From the NCBI GenBank assembly GCA_910585295.1, contig CAJUDE010000046.1:65170-129169 (forward strand): a stretch of DNA of 64,000 bases, read 5' to 3'. This DNA is from an uncultured Lachnospiraceae bacterium (lineage in GTDB: Bacteria > Bacillota > Clostridia > Lachnospirales > Lachnospiraceae). The position numbers were made by a program, and so were the translations under genes. Positions 26,632 to 35,481 of this stretch are shown piece by piece. Within the stretch, counting starts at the first letter, position 1. The number at the start of each line of letters is the position of its first letter. The notes beneath the pieces were generated by a model. It ran no database searches. It was not told where the DNA came from and was given only the letters and a program-made list of their open reading frames with translations.

Positions 26632-26937
26632 ATTATACCATGATTGCTGCGCAACCCATGGTATGGTTGCCTATGCGCACTTCGGCGCGTATAATGTCTG
26701 TCGACATTATACCATGATTGCTGCGCAACCCATGGTATGGTTGCATATGCGCACTTCGGCGCGTATAATGTCTTACGACATTATACCATGATTGCTGCGC
26801 AACCCATGGTATGGTTGCATATGCGCACTTCGGCGCGTATAATGTCTTACGACATTATACCATGATTGCTGCGCAACCCATGGTATGGTTGCCTATGCGC
26901 ACTTCGGCGCGTATAATGTCTTACGACATTATACCAT
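26632..26937. repeat. Tandem array: four 74-bp units plus a partial fifth
   Basis: Units start at 26632, 26706, 26780 and 26854, each beginning ATTATACCATGATTGCTGCG, and differ at only a few bases. A 10-bp partial copy starts at 26928. Each unit can form three hairpins: ATACCATG/CATGGTAT enclosing TTGC/GCAA, ATGCGC-type arms closed by a TTCG loop, and GTATAATGTC/GACATTATAC across the unit junction. The array fills the gap between the sigE stop and the nuclease gene. Confidence 0.95.
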
Positions 26938-26939
26938 AC

Positions 26940-27680
26940 TCACTCAAACTTTACGATTTCTTTTTTCAAACGCTTCATTATTTTTTTCTCCAAACGGGAA
27001 ATATAGGACTGGGAAATGCCCAAAAGGTCTGCCACCTCTTTCTGGGTCATCTCCTCCCCCTGTGGGTTTTTCAACCCAAACCGCAATTCCACAATGGTGC
27101 GTTCCCTGTCAGAAAGCTTTTCCACCGCTTTTTTCAGAAGGCTTTTCTCCACTTCTGTCTCAATGTCCCGGTAAATAATATCCTCATCCGTCCCTAAAAT
27201 ATCAGATAGCAGCAGTTCATTCCCATCCCAATCCACATTCAGCGGCTCGTCAATGGACACTTCCATCCTGGTCTTGTTATTCCGCCGCAAGTACATTAAG
27301 ATTTCATTTTCAATGCACCGAGAGGCATATGTGGCAAGCTTAATGTTTTTGGTGGGGTTAAAAGTATTGATTGCCTTAATCAGCCCTATGGTCCCAATGG
27401 AAATCAAATCTTCTACCCCAATCCCCGTATTGTCAAACTTCTTGGCAATATATACCACCAGCCGCAGGTTATGCTCAATCAGTATGCTTCTGGCGCGCTC
27501 CGACTCCTCCCCTTCCAGCATCTGAATACAGCGGTTTTCCTCCCTTGCCTCCAAAGGGGGCGGCAAAATCTCCGCGCCGCCAATATAGTGGACATCCCCT
27601 TTTTTCAAAAACAGCAAATTCCAGATATTTGGAATCAATTTCAATTGAAAATGCTTTGGTATCGTAATTTTTATGTACAT
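26940..27680 (-). CDS. sigE: Sporulation sigma factor SigE (pro-sigma-E)
   Basis: A 246-residue sigma factor for early mother-cell transcription, made as an inactive precursor. The pro-sequence (about residues 1-30, amphipathic IPKHFQLKLIPNIWNLLFLK) precedes the processing region VHYIGGAEILPPPL, which closely follows the Bacillus site cut by SpoIIGA. Region 2 reads NLRLVVYIAKKFDNTGIGVE and LATYASRCIENEILMYLRRN; region 4 ends in TQKEVADLLGISQSYISRLE. The ATG at 27680 has AAGGAGG 7 bases upstream. It follows spoIIGA with a 12-nt gap, the conserved arrangement. Confidence 0.97.
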   Translation of the reverse strand: MYIKITIPKHFQLKLIPNIWNLLFLKKGDVHYIGGAEILPPPLEAREENRCIQMLEGEESERARSILIEHNLRLVVYIAKKFDNTGIGVEDLISIGTIGLIKAINTFNPTKNIKLATYASRCIENEILMYLRRNNKTRMEVSIDEPLNVDWDGNELLLSDILGTDEDIIYRDIETEVEKSLLKKAVEKLSDRERTIVELRFGLKNPQGEEMTQKEVADLLGISQSYISRLEKKIMKRLKKEIVKFE

Positions 27681-27692
27681 AAGCAGCCTCCT

Positions 27693-28478
27693 TCAATTAT
27701 CCATGCTCTTTCCATTTAATATCACATCGCACCTGCCATCCTGAAACAGCTTCTCGTCTGCAATGCCAAAGACAGGCTTGCTCAGATATAGCGGATGCCC
27801 TTCTTTCATTATGTACATCCCCTCTAAGGTAACCGCCTCTAACAGCCCGGATTCCTGCCCTAAGGAATGGAACGGGATCAGCCTTACTGGGAGCTTCCCC
27901 TGCTGTACGTTCTCACATAAAACTTTTTTCCTAATAATATGTACTGGACGGTTTACCAAAGGGTCCATCAGCAGGTTCCCTGTATCATAAAAACCCTTTA
28001 CAGAAATATTCCCTTCCCCTGTAACCAGAAGAAGGTCATAAATGGTTTCCCTTTCTCTTTTTAAGTATCCCAATACCTTTCCTGCGCCATGGAGGGCCAG
28101 CAGCCCGCCCGCTAAGCAGAATGCAAAATATTTTTTCCCAGACATCCCCTGCATCATCCATTCCAATACGCCGCCCAACATAATAAATGCCAGATACGCA
28201 ACCGCCCACTGCCCCAAAAATTCCTTTTTGCACCGGCTGCGGCAGCACAAATATACCATAATCGGATTCACCAGGAAATGCACGCATATTTGATATAAGG
28301 TATAATCGTTTAAGCCCAAAAAAAGAAGCATGGAAACGGATGTCCCCACAAAGCTCCCCAACAACAGCCTTCCCACCTGGATACGCTGCTTCATCCACTT
28401 GCCTGCAACCCATAAAGAAATGCTGTCCATAATAAAATTGGTCAGAAACCAGACATCTGCATAGAATTCATATTCCAC
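27693..28478 (-). CDS. spoIIGA: Sigma-E processing peptidase SpoIIGA
   Basis: A 262-residue membrane aspartic protease that activates pro-sigma-E at the sporulation septum. The N-terminal half has about five membrane helices, starting EFYADVWFLTNFIMDSISLW. The C-terminal half is the protease domain with the catalytic Asp in GFYDTGNLLMDP and the later LIPFHSLGQESGLLEAV block. The GTG at 28478 is preferred: GGAGG lies 6 bases upstream and the protein then starts at the family's usual N-terminus. A longer frame to 28571 would run through the promoter. It is followed at 12 nt by its substrate gene sigE. Confidence 0.94.
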   Translation of the reverse strand: MEYEFYADVWFLTNFIMDSISLWVAGKWMKQRIQVGRLLLGSFVGTSVSMLLFLGLNDYTLYQICVHFLVNPIMVYLCCRSRCKKEFLGQWAVAYLAFIMLGGVLEWMMQGMSGKKYFAFCLAGGLLALHGAGKVLGYLKRERETIYDLLLVTGEGNISVKGFYDTGNLLMDPLVNRPVHIIRKKVLCENVQQGKLPVRLIPFHSLGQESGLLEAVTLEGMYIMKEGHPLYLSKPVFGIADEKLFQDGRCDVILNGKSMDN

Positions 28479-28538
28479 CCACAACCTCCTTACCTGCAAT
28501 TCATGCAGCCCAATCCAGGGCTGATTCTGATACCATAC

Positions 28539-28571
28539 AGTATAAGGCGCAGGCGCAGTTTTTTTTGTCAA
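28539..28571 (-). promoter_or_regulatory. Spo0A-type promoter of spoIIGA-sigE
   Basis: TTGACA and TATACT are separated by 21 bases on the minus strand. Such an overlong spacer is a hallmark of the Spo0A-activated spoIIG promoter of Bacillus. TTGTCAAA, one base from the 0A-box TTGTCGAA, overlaps the -35 box in reverse. Confidence 0.5.
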
Positions 28572-28612
28572 ACCATTGTCCTCATTTGGAAAAATTCTTT
28601 TACAGCAAATGA

Positions 28613-28645
28613 CAAAATCCGGGAACCTTGTAAAAGGCTCCCGGA
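28613..28645 (-). terminator. Terminator of the glgA transcript
   Basis: TCCGGGAGCC and GGTTCCCGGA pair on the minus strand with a short loop, followed by TTTTGTC, about 30 bases past the glgA stop. Confidence 0.75.
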
Positions 28646-28673
28646 CTCTCTAAAACAGTATTTCTTTTTCTTA

Positions 28674-30128
28674 TTAACATTCACCCATTAGGTATTTATA
28701 CAGCCCTTCGTAACGGAACTTGGATGCATTCCAGGAATAGTCGTTTGCCATAGCCCGGTCAACCATCTGGTTCCACTGGCGCTTCTTATCAAAAAAGATA
28801 TGCTTGGAATAATTGATGACATTCAACATCTCTTCCCCATTGTAGTTCGTAAAGGAGAACCCATCCCCTACATTGTCATACTCATTGTAAGCCTGCACGG
28901 TATCTTTCAAGCCGCCTGTCTCACGCACAATTGGAATTGTGCCATAACGGAAGGAAATCATCTGGGTTAGCCCGCATGGCTCAAACCTGGACGGCATCAG
29001 GAATGCATCTGCCGCGCCATACAGCTTATGGGCCAAATCATCTGAATAGCAAATATTTGCAGAGATCTTATCTGGATATTTCCAAGCAAAATGGCGGAAC
29101 ATATTCTCGTACTGAGGGTCCCCAGTCCCAATCACAACCAACTGGGTATAATCGTCAATAATGCGCTCAATCACATAATTGATCAAATCCAGCCCCTTCT
29201 GGTCTGTCAATCGGGAAATCAGCCCAATCATGTAGCGCTTCTTATCCACAGCAAGCCCAAGCTCCTGCTGCAGCCTCTCTTTATTCAGCGCCTTCTTCTT
29301 CCTGTGGCTCTCTGCATCATAATTTACATACAGTTTCTCGTCGGTAGCTGGGTTGTATACATTGTAGTCAATCCCATTCACAATGCCCTGCATATCCATA
29401 TGCCGCGCCGCAAGCAGCCCATTCAGCCCTTCCCCATAATAATTCGTCTGGATTTCCTGGGCGTAGGTATCACTCACTGTGGTGATATAATCTGCATACA
29501 CCAGCCCGCCCTTGAGCATATTGGCATCCTTTTTGAACTCCAACTTATCTGGAACAAATAAATCTGTTGGGAACCCAGTCAGCCCTTTCATTGTCTTTAC
29601 ATCCCAAATCCCCTGGAATTTGAGGTTATGTATGGTAATCATGGACTTCATGCCCCAGAAGAACATATCCCCCTGGAATTCTGTCCTTAAATATACAGGG
29701 ATAAACCCTGTCTCCCAGTCATGGCAATGGATAATCTGCGGCTGGAAATTAATCAGCGGGAGCATGGAAAGCACTGCCTTGTCAAAGAAAATAAATTTCT
29801 CAACATCAAACCGAATGTCCCCATAAGGCAGGAAACAGTCAAAATATTCCTGGTTGTCAATAAAATAATAGGTAATCCCATCCATCTTATACTGCAGGAC
29901 GCCAACATACTTATTCTGTATATAGCTTCCGCAACTCATATAGAAATGGGTCACATACTCAAATTGGTTCCTCCATTTCTCAGGGATGCAGGTGTAATTT
30001 GGGATTACAACCCTAATATCCCAGTCATTTTTGTCGAACTCTTTCGGCAGCGCCCCACATACATCGGCTAACCCGCCTGTCTTAATAAATGGTACACACT
30101 CTGATGCTGCAAACAGAATCTTTCTCAT
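28674..30128 (-). CDS. glgA: Glycogen synthase (ADP-glucose)
   Basis: A 484-residue GT5 glucosyltransferase that extends alpha-1,4-glucan from ADP-glucose. The N-terminal substrate motif KTGGLADVCGALPKEF is at about residues 15-30. The C-terminal GT-B half carries ISRLTDQKGLDLI and the PSRFEPCGLTQM-type motif with the conserved acid. The ATG at 30128 is chosen over a GTG two codons upstream because the GGAGGA site is 7-8 bases away. It follows metY with a 16-nt gap and ends at a good terminator; no other glycogen genes are adjacent. A link to glucose from the amylosucrase is possible but not shown. Confidence 0.95.
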   Translation of the reverse strand: MRKILFAASECVPFIKTGGLADVCGALPKEFDKNDWDIRVVIPNYTCIPEKWRNQFEYVTHFYMSCGSYIQNKYVGVLQYKMDGITYYFIDNQEYFDCFLPYGDIRFDVEKFIFFDKAVLSMLPLINFQPQIIHCHDWETGFIPVYLRTEFQGDMFFWGMKSMITIHNLKFQGIWDVKTMKGLTGFPTDLFVPDKLEFKKDANMLKGGLVYADYITTVSDTYAQEIQTNYYGEGLNGLLAARHMDMQGIVNGIDYNVYNPATDEKLYVNYDAESHRKKKALNKERLQQELGLAVDKKRYMIGLISRLTDQKGLDLINYVIERIIDDYTQLVVIGTGDPQYENMFRHFAWKYPDKISANICYSDDLAHKLYGAADAFLMPSRFEPCGLTQMISFRYGTIPIVRETGGLKDTVQAYNEYDNVGDGFSFTNYNGEEMLNVINYSKHIFFDKKRQWNQMVDRAMANDYSWNASKFRYEGLYKYLMGEC

Positions 30129-30144
30129 TGCCACTCCTCCAAAA

Positions 30145-31434
30145 TTATTTATTCTCTATCGTCTTCAATGCCTGGTCCAAATCAGCAATAATATCCTGGA
30201 CATTCTCAATCCCTATGGACAGACGGATTAAGTCAGGGGCAACGCCTGCCTCCACTAACTGTTCGTCCGTCATTTGCCTGTGAGTATGGCTTGCAGGATG
30301 CAGTACGCAAGTCCTTGCATCCGCCACATGGGTCACAATGGCAATCAGCTTCAACTTATCCATAAATTCCACAGACACATCCCTGCCCCCTACCAGGCCG
30401 AAAGAAATCACGCCGCAGGTGCCATTTGGCATATACTTTTGTGCAAGTGAATAATATTTATTGTCCTTTAGGCCGGCAAAGTTCACCCATGCCACCTTTT
30501 CGTGGCCATTTAAATATTCTGCCACTTTCTGGGCATTCTCACAATGCCTTGGCACCCTTAAATGTAATGTCTCTAACCCCACGTTCAGCAAAAATGCATT
30601 CTGCGGGGACTGGATGGAACCTAAATCCCTCATAATCTGAGCCGTTGCCTTCGTTATATAAGCGCCTTTGCCAAATTTCTCTGTATAAACAATCCCATGG
30701 TACGTAGGGTCTGGCTTGGTCAGCCCTGGGTATTTATCTGCATATTGGCCCCAATCAAAATTCCCACTGTCCACGATGCAACCTCCCACGCACATTGCAT
30801 GGCCATCCATATATTTCGTGGTGGAATGGGTCACAATATCCGCCCCCCACTCAAAAGGCCGGCAATTAATCGGCGTTGGGAATGTATTGTCCACAATCAG
30901 CGGGACCCCATGCCCATGCGCCGCTTTTGCAAACTTTTCAATATCCAGCACGTTCAATGCAGGGTTTGCAATTGACTCCGCAAACAATACTTTTGTATTG
31001 GGGCGGAATGCCTGCCCTAACTCTTCCAAGGAAGCGTCTGGGTCTACAAATGTGCATTCTATCCCCTGCTTTTTCACGGTTGCGCTAAAGAGGTTAAACG
31101 TGCCTCCATATACGGCAGAGGAACATACCATATGGTCCCCCGCCTCACAAATATTAAATACTGCATAATAATTCGCTGCCTGTCCAGAAGAGGTAAGCAT
31201 GGCTGCCACGCCGCCCTCCAATTCGCAGATTTTCTCTGCCACCGCGTCATTGGTAGGGTTCTGGAGCCTGGTATAAAAGTACCCGCTGTCTTCCAGGTCG
31301 AACAATCTGCCCATCTGGTCGCTGGTATCATACTTAAATGTCGTGCTTTGGTAAATCGGCAAGACCCTTGGCTCCCCTTTCTTTGGGCGCCAGCCAGATT
31401 GGACGCATTTTGTCTCTATCTGGTAATCGCTCAT
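30145..31434 (-). CDS. metY: O-acetylhomoserine sulfhydrylase
   Basis: A 429-residue PLP enzyme of the Cys/Met metabolism family. It forms homocysteine from O-acetylhomoserine and sulfide. The PLP lysine is Lys207 in THSTTKYMDGHA. Other family blocks are YTRLQNPTNDAVAEKICELE, MLTSSGQAANYYAVFNICE and the C-terminal THVADARTCVLHPASHTHRQ, which with the length points to the sulfhydrylase rather than cystathionine synthase. It lies 24 nt behind a chemoreceptor gene and 16 nt ahead of glgA. I see no SAM riboswitch or T-box in the short upstream gap. Confidence 0.93.
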   Translation of the reverse strand: MSDYQIETKCVQSGWRPKKGEPRVLPIYQSTTFKYDTSDQMGRLFDLEDSGYFYTRLQNPTNDAVAEKICELEGGVAAMLTSSGQAANYYAVFNICEAGDHMVCSSAVYGGTFNLFSATVKKQGIECTFVDPDASLEELGQAFRPNTKVLFAESIANPALNVLDIEKFAKAAHGHGVPLIVDNTFPTPINCRPFEWGADIVTHSTTKYMDGHAMCVGGCIVDSGNFDWGQYADKYPGLTKPDPTYHGIVYTEKFGKGAYITKATAQIMRDLGSIQSPQNAFLLNVGLETLHLRVPRHCENAQKVAEYLNGHEKVAWVNFAGLKDNKYYSLAQKYMPNGTCGVISFGLVGGRDVSVEFMDKLKLIAIVTHVADARTCVLHPASHTHRQMTDEQLVEAGVAPDLIRLSIGIENVQDIIADLDQALKTIENK

Positions 31435-31458
31435 GTGCCATTCCTCCTGTATTTACAA

Positions 31459-33207
31459 TTAATCCAAATCTATATAGCCGCCAGATGCCTGTGTGCTGCC
31501 ATATCCTGTGTCCATATCAGAACTCAGGGCATATTCTGCCCGAAGGATAAATTTCGCAACAAGCTTCTTGAGCATATCTGCCTGTTCGGAAAGTTCCTGG
31601 CTGGCTGCCGCGCTCTCCTGTGCGGTAGCTGAGTTGGTCTGAACCACGCTGGAAATCTGGTTCACGCCCAAAGTAACCTGTTCAATTGCGCCTGCCTGCT
31701 CTTCTGCCGCGTCTGCAATCTTATCCACTTTGCCAGAAGCAGAACGCACTTCATCCACTACCTTCACCAATGACTGTGCGGTAGAATCTGCAATCTGCGT
31801 GCCGCGCGTTACTGCCTTGATGGAGCTCTCAATCAGCTCTGCCGTATTCTGGGAAGCAGCGGAACTCTTGCTTGCCAGATTACGCACCTCGTCTGCAACG
31901 ACAGCAAACCCTTTGCCTGCCGTGCCTGCACGGGAGGCCTCCACTGCCGCATTGAGCGCCAGGATATTTGTCTGGAACGCAATATCTTCAATTGTCTTAA
32001 TAATTTTCCCAATTTCATCGGATGTGCGGGTAATCTCTTCCATTGCCGACATCATGTCATGCATCTGCTTGTTGCATTCTTCTGCCTCGTCGCCAGCCAT
32101 GGTTGACTGCTTCCTCGCTTCCAATGCATCCTCTGCCGTATCCTTCACCTGTGTGGAAATGCCTGCAATTGTTGTAGCAAGCTGTTCCACTGCCGCCGCC
32201 TGCTCTGTAGAACCCTGGGAAAGCGCCTGCGCCCCGATAGATACCTGGTCAGACCCTGCCGCAACCTGGTCAGCGCTTCTATTAATCTGGCCTAACGTAG
32301 CGCTTAACCCTCTGTTTAGCTTACGGATTGAGGTAAGCAGGCTCTGGAATTCCCCTACATAACGTTCCTCCGCATGGGTCCGCACGTCAAAATTGCCATC
32401 CGCCATTTCACCCAAAAGCCTGGAAGCGTCTGAAATCACTTCTTCCAAAATCTGGGTCATATTGCGGAACGCATCTGCCAGCATGCCCATCTCGTCCCTT
32501 GATTTATATGTAATGGAAATATTAAAGTCCCCTTTTACAATCTTCTCTGCAGACCTTTCCAACTGGCGGATTGGCTTTGTAATTGCCCCGGTCAAATAGA
32601 AGGAAAGGACTAATGTAATAAACAATGCGCCGCCTGCAAGCCCAAACTGTAAATACACAAGTTCTTTCTGCAAGGCCACTGTCTCATTATAATCTGCATC
32701 TGCAGACTGCTCCGCCACCTCGCTGATATGTATTAATGCGTCCACCGCTTCATCCACCAAAGGCTGGTACTGCTCCAGCAGCATATCCTGCGCGGCCATA
32801 CGGTCTGACTGCGCGGTTTCCAATACAGTTTGCTGAAGTTCCACTGCTTTTGTAATCTTCTTAGAGAAAGCTTCCAGCAATGTAGCGTCCCCTGTAAAAT
32901 TGGAAAAGAGCCAATCCCCATTTTCTGAAAGCAAATCCAGTTCTTTATCCATGTCGGCATGGTAATCCTTTGCTTCTTCCGCATCCTCTTCCATTGTGAT
33001 AAATGCAAGGTCTTTCTCAATAATTTGCAGCCCGCGGCGCATACTCATGACTTTATTGGTAATCTTGTAGCCAACATTGTAAAACTCAGAATATTTTTCC
33101 GCATTCTCATTTAGCCCCCGAATAGACATAAACACCGTTATGCAAAACATCACAATAATAAGTAAAAATGTAATTAATAACTTCACGCCAATTTTTAAGT
33201 TTTTCAT
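31459..33207 (-). CDS. Methyl-accepting chemotaxis protein
   Basis: A 582-residue transmembrane chemoreceptor. Helix 1 is at about residues 8-28, followed by an extracytoplasmic four-helix-bundle-like sensor of about 155 residues, helix 2 (AGGALFITLVLSFYLTGA) and a HAMP domain (ITKPIRQLERSAEKIVKGDF). The signalling hairpin tip reads FQTNILALNAAVEASRAG, which binds CheA/CheW. The ATG at 33207 has AGGAGG 6 bases upstream; the ATG two codons earlier touches that site. It follows yebC by 17 nt. No che genes are in the window, and the ligand is unknown. Confidence 0.93.
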   Translation of the reverse strand: MKNLKIGVKLLITFLLIIVMFCITVFMSIRGLNENAEKYSEFYNVGYKITNKVMSMRRGLQIIEKDLAFITMEEDAEEAKDYHADMDKELDLLSENGDWLFSNFTGDATLLEAFSKKITKAVELQQTVLETAQSDRMAAQDMLLEQYQPLVDEAVDALIHISEVAEQSADADYNETVALQKELVYLQFGLAGGALFITLVLSFYLTGAITKPIRQLERSAEKIVKGDFNISITYKSRDEMGMLADAFRNMTQILEEVISDASRLLGEMADGNFDVRTHAEERYVGEFQSLLTSIRKLNRGLSATLGQINRSADQVAAGSDQVSIGAQALSQGSTEQAAAVEQLATTIAGISTQVKDTAEDALEARKQSTMAGDEAEECNKQMHDMMSAMEEITRTSDEIGKIIKTIEDIAFQTNILALNAAVEASRAGTAGKGFAVVADEVRNLASKSSAASQNTAELIESSIKAVTRGTQIADSTAQSLVKVVDEVRSASGKVDKIADAAEEQAGAIEQVTLGVNQISSVVQTNSATAQESAAASQELSEQADMLKKLVAKFILRAEYALSSDMDTGYGSTQASGGYIDLD

Positions 33208-33224
33208 GTTCATCCTCCTGCATT

Positions 33225-33953
33225 TTACTCAATACAATTGTGGTACACAGCCTGTACATCATCATCTTCCTCCAGAAGGTCCAAAGTTTTCTGAAGGTTC
33301 TTCACCGCTGTTTCATCGGTCAATTCCACCCAGGTTTGAGGGAGCATGGTAAGCTCCGCAGACGCCATTGGGACCTTTTCTTCTTCTAATTTCTGGCGGA
33401 CCTCACTGAAAGAGCCCGGGTCTGTAATGACTTCATAACTGTCCTCTTCTTCGGAAAAATCTTCCGCCCCAGCATCCAAAGCCAGCATCATTAAGTCATC
33501 TGCCTCTAAGGCGCATTCCTCTTTGTCGATGATTATCTGCCCTTTCTTGTCGAACATATAGGATACGCATCCTGGCGTCCCCACATTACCATTCCCTTTG
33601 GTAAAGGCGCTCCTTACATTCGCCGCAGTCCGGTTCTTATTGTCTGTTAAGGCGTCCACAATAATCGCCGTCCCATTTGGCCCATAACCTTCATACGACA
33701 CAAACTCATAATTGACCGCGTTCGCATCTCCCGCGGCCTTCTTAATCCCCCGGTCAATGGTGTCGTTCGGCATGTTATTTGCCTTCGCTTTTGCAATTAC
33801 GTCCCGGAGCCTGCTGTTATTTGCCGGGTCAGGCCCGCCTTCCTTGACGGCAACCGCCAGCTCCCTTCCAATAATTGTAAAAATTTTGCCTTTTGCCGCA
33901 TCATTCTTTTCTTTTTTATGCTTGATATTGGCAAATTTAGAATGTCCTGACAT
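33225..33953 (-). CDS. yebC: YebC/PmpR-family regulator or translation factor
   Basis: A 242-residue protein of the YebC/TACO1 family. The N-terminus MSGHSKFANIKHKKEKNDAAKG and the RDVIAKAKANNMPNDTIDRG segment are diagnostic. Family members have been described both as DNA-binding regulators and as factors that help ribosomes through proline stretches. The ATG at 33953 has AGAGGAAA upstream; the longer frame to 34004 overlaps the promoter. A good sigma-A promoter lies 40 bases upstream, and the gene leads the run yebC, MCP, metY, glgA, which shows no internal terminator. Confidence 0.95.
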   Translation of the reverse strand: MSGHSKFANIKHKKEKNDAAKGKIFTIIGRELAVAVKEGGPDPANNSRLRDVIAKAKANNMPNDTIDRGIKKAAGDANAVNYEFVSYEGYGPNGTAIIVDALTDNKNRTAANVRSAFTKGNGNVGTPGCVSYMFDKKGQIIIDKEECALEADDLMMLALDAGAEDFSEEEDSYEVITDPGSFSEVRQKLEEEKVPMASAELTMLPQTWVELTDETAVKNLQKTLDLLEEDDDVQAVYHNCIE

Positions 33954-33994
33954 ATGTTTTCCTCTTTTCTGCTTCTCTTTTTCTCTTAATCTGT

Positions 33995-34023
33995 ATTCTA
34001 CCATGTTCTTAGAAATCTGACAA
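33995..34023 (-). promoter_or_regulatory. Sigma-A promoter of yebC
   Basis: TTGTCA, 17 bases, TAGAAT on the minus strand, 42 bases before the ATG. Confidence 0.6.
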
Positions 34024-34083
34024 GATTTTGTACATTTTTTCAGCGAATGGTTTGGTAATTTCTACTACCGCCCATTTGTATGC

Positions 34084-35409
34084 CTATCCTTCCTGGCTTC
34101 CTTGCAGTTTCAAAGCCCTTACCATATGGACCATCTTGTCCCTAACGGAAAAAACATGGAAGCGCCATCCCTGGCATTCCAGGTCGAACTGCTCATGCTC
34201 CCCTGGTATCCTGCCAATCAGAGAAATCAAAAAGCCGTTTAATGTATCATATTCCTCATCCTCTAAGGTAATCCCCAACGTTTGGCATACTTCATCAAAA
34301 GGCGCCATCCCTTTCATCAGGAAGCTTCCGTCTTGCTGGCTGGCAATCATAGTCTCCTCTTTGTCGTACTCGTCAAAAATATTCCCAACAATTTCCTCAA
34401 GGATATCCTCCATCGCCACAATGCCGGCTGTCTGGCCATATTCATCCACCACAATCACCATATGGCTTTTTTTGGACTGCATCCCCTTGAACAATTCATT
34501 GATATTCCTTGTTTCCGGGATAAAGAACGCCTCGCGCACCAACCCCGGGATGTCCTGCACTGCCCAATCCAAACGTCCTCCTTTGCGGCTCTCTATCATC
34601 ACATCCTTCATATGTATAATGCCAATAATATTATCAATATCATCTTTATACACTGGGAACCGGGAATTATTGCCTTCTAGGATAAATTCCAGCACGTCTT
34701 TTAGCTGCGTCTTCCCTTCCACTGCCGCAACATGTTTCCGGTGGGTCATAATATCTTTTGCTTCCTTGTCGTCAAAGGCAAAAATATTGTGGATCATCTC
34801 CGCTTCGCTTGCCTGTAGCACGCCCTGCTGATGCCCTTCTTTTACCATGGAAATAATTTCTTCCTCCGTCACATCGTCAAAGCTTGCATTCGGGTCTAAG
34901 CCTGCAAGCCTTACGACCAGGTTTGAGAGCTTTTCTGCCGGATATGTATAAAATATCAGCGCAGACACCATGCCATGGACCACCCCCGCCAATGCAAACA
35001 GCCATTTTTCCGGGCGCCTTGCCGCAATCTTCTGGGGCGCGATAATCCCAACTACCGCAAAAAAGAAAACCCCCGCTACCATTGCCGCCACAAAACATGC
35101 GGCGCGTATGCCTGCCCCATGCCCTGGAAAACTGTTTGCCAGCAGGTTACCTAACAAGTGGATTTGGTAAACCCCAAAAATGCCGCTCACAAAGGTCACC
35201 ATAACCTGAATTGCATGCCTGGTCCTATAAGGGCCGTCCATTACTTCAAGCAGCCAGGGCGCATGTTTGTTCCCTTCTTGCGCCCGCTTTTGGACCTGGC
35301 TCTCCGTAACTTCTTCCAAAGCCGTCATAAACCCATATAATGCCCCATTGATAACCACCAGAACCAAAAATACTATTAGCCCTATGACAGGACTGCCGCC
35401 ATCATCCAT
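34084..35409 (-). CDS. CNNM/CBS-domain membrane protein (HlyC/CorC family)
   Basis: A 441-residue protein. About residues 1-190 form the CNNM membrane domain with four hydrophobic segments. Then comes a CBS pair (about 205-325) containing DIMTHRKHVAAVEGK and NNSRFPVYKDDIDNIIGIIH and MVIVVDEYGQTAGIVAMEDI. The CorC/HlyC C-terminal domain ends the protein (YDTLNGFLISLIGRIPGEHEQ). The family includes proteins linked to Mg2+ or Co2+ efflux; the hemolysin name is historical. The N-terminal helix carries ALYGFMTALEEVTESQVQ in place of the common AAETA motif. It has its own promoter and stands alone. Confidence 0.9.
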   Translation of the reverse strand: MDDGGSPVIGLIVFLVLVVINGALYGFMTALEEVTESQVQKRAQEGNKHAPWLLEVMDGPYRTRHAIQVMVTFVSGIFGVYQIHLLGNLLANSFPGHGAGIRAACFVAAMVAGVFFFAVVGIIAPQKIAARRPEKWLFALAGVVHGMVSALIFYTYPAEKLSNLVVRLAGLDPNASFDDVTEEEIISMVKEGHQQGVLQASEAEMIHNIFAFDDKEAKDIMTHRKHVAAVEGKTQLKDVLEFILEGNNSRFPVYKDDIDNIIGIIHMKDVMIESRKGGRLDWAVQDIPGLVREAFFIPETRNINELFKGMQSKKSHMVIVVDEYGQTAGIVAMEDILEEIVGNIFDEYDKEETMIASQQDGSFLMKGMAPFDEVCQTLGITLEDEEYDTLNGFLISLIGRIPGEHEQFDLECQGWRFHVFSVRDKMVHMVRALKLQGSQEG

Positions 35410-35449
35410 TCTTCCTGCTCCTTTTGCATTTGTATTCTAAAACACTTGA

Positions 35450-35478
35450 AATATACCATTTTAAGGCATATTAGTCAA
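35450..35478 (-). promoter_or_regulatory. Sigma-A promoter of the CNNM/CBS gene
   Basis: TTGACT, 17 bases, TATATT on the minus strand, 41 bases before the ATG and just beyond the mazF stop. Confidence 0.6.
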
Positions 35479-35481
35479 GAT

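Noticed and set aside
26632..26937. CRISPR array
   Set aside because: The 74-bp units are contiguous with no variable spacers, and no cas genes are present.
26811..27197. Plus-strand open frames across the 74-bp repeats and the sigE end
   Set aside because: Repetition of the same 20-odd residues arises from reading the DNA repeat; sigE is clearly coded on the other strand.
31435..31458. SAM riboswitch or T-box before metY
   Set aside because: The gap to the preceding gene is only 24 bases, too short for either.
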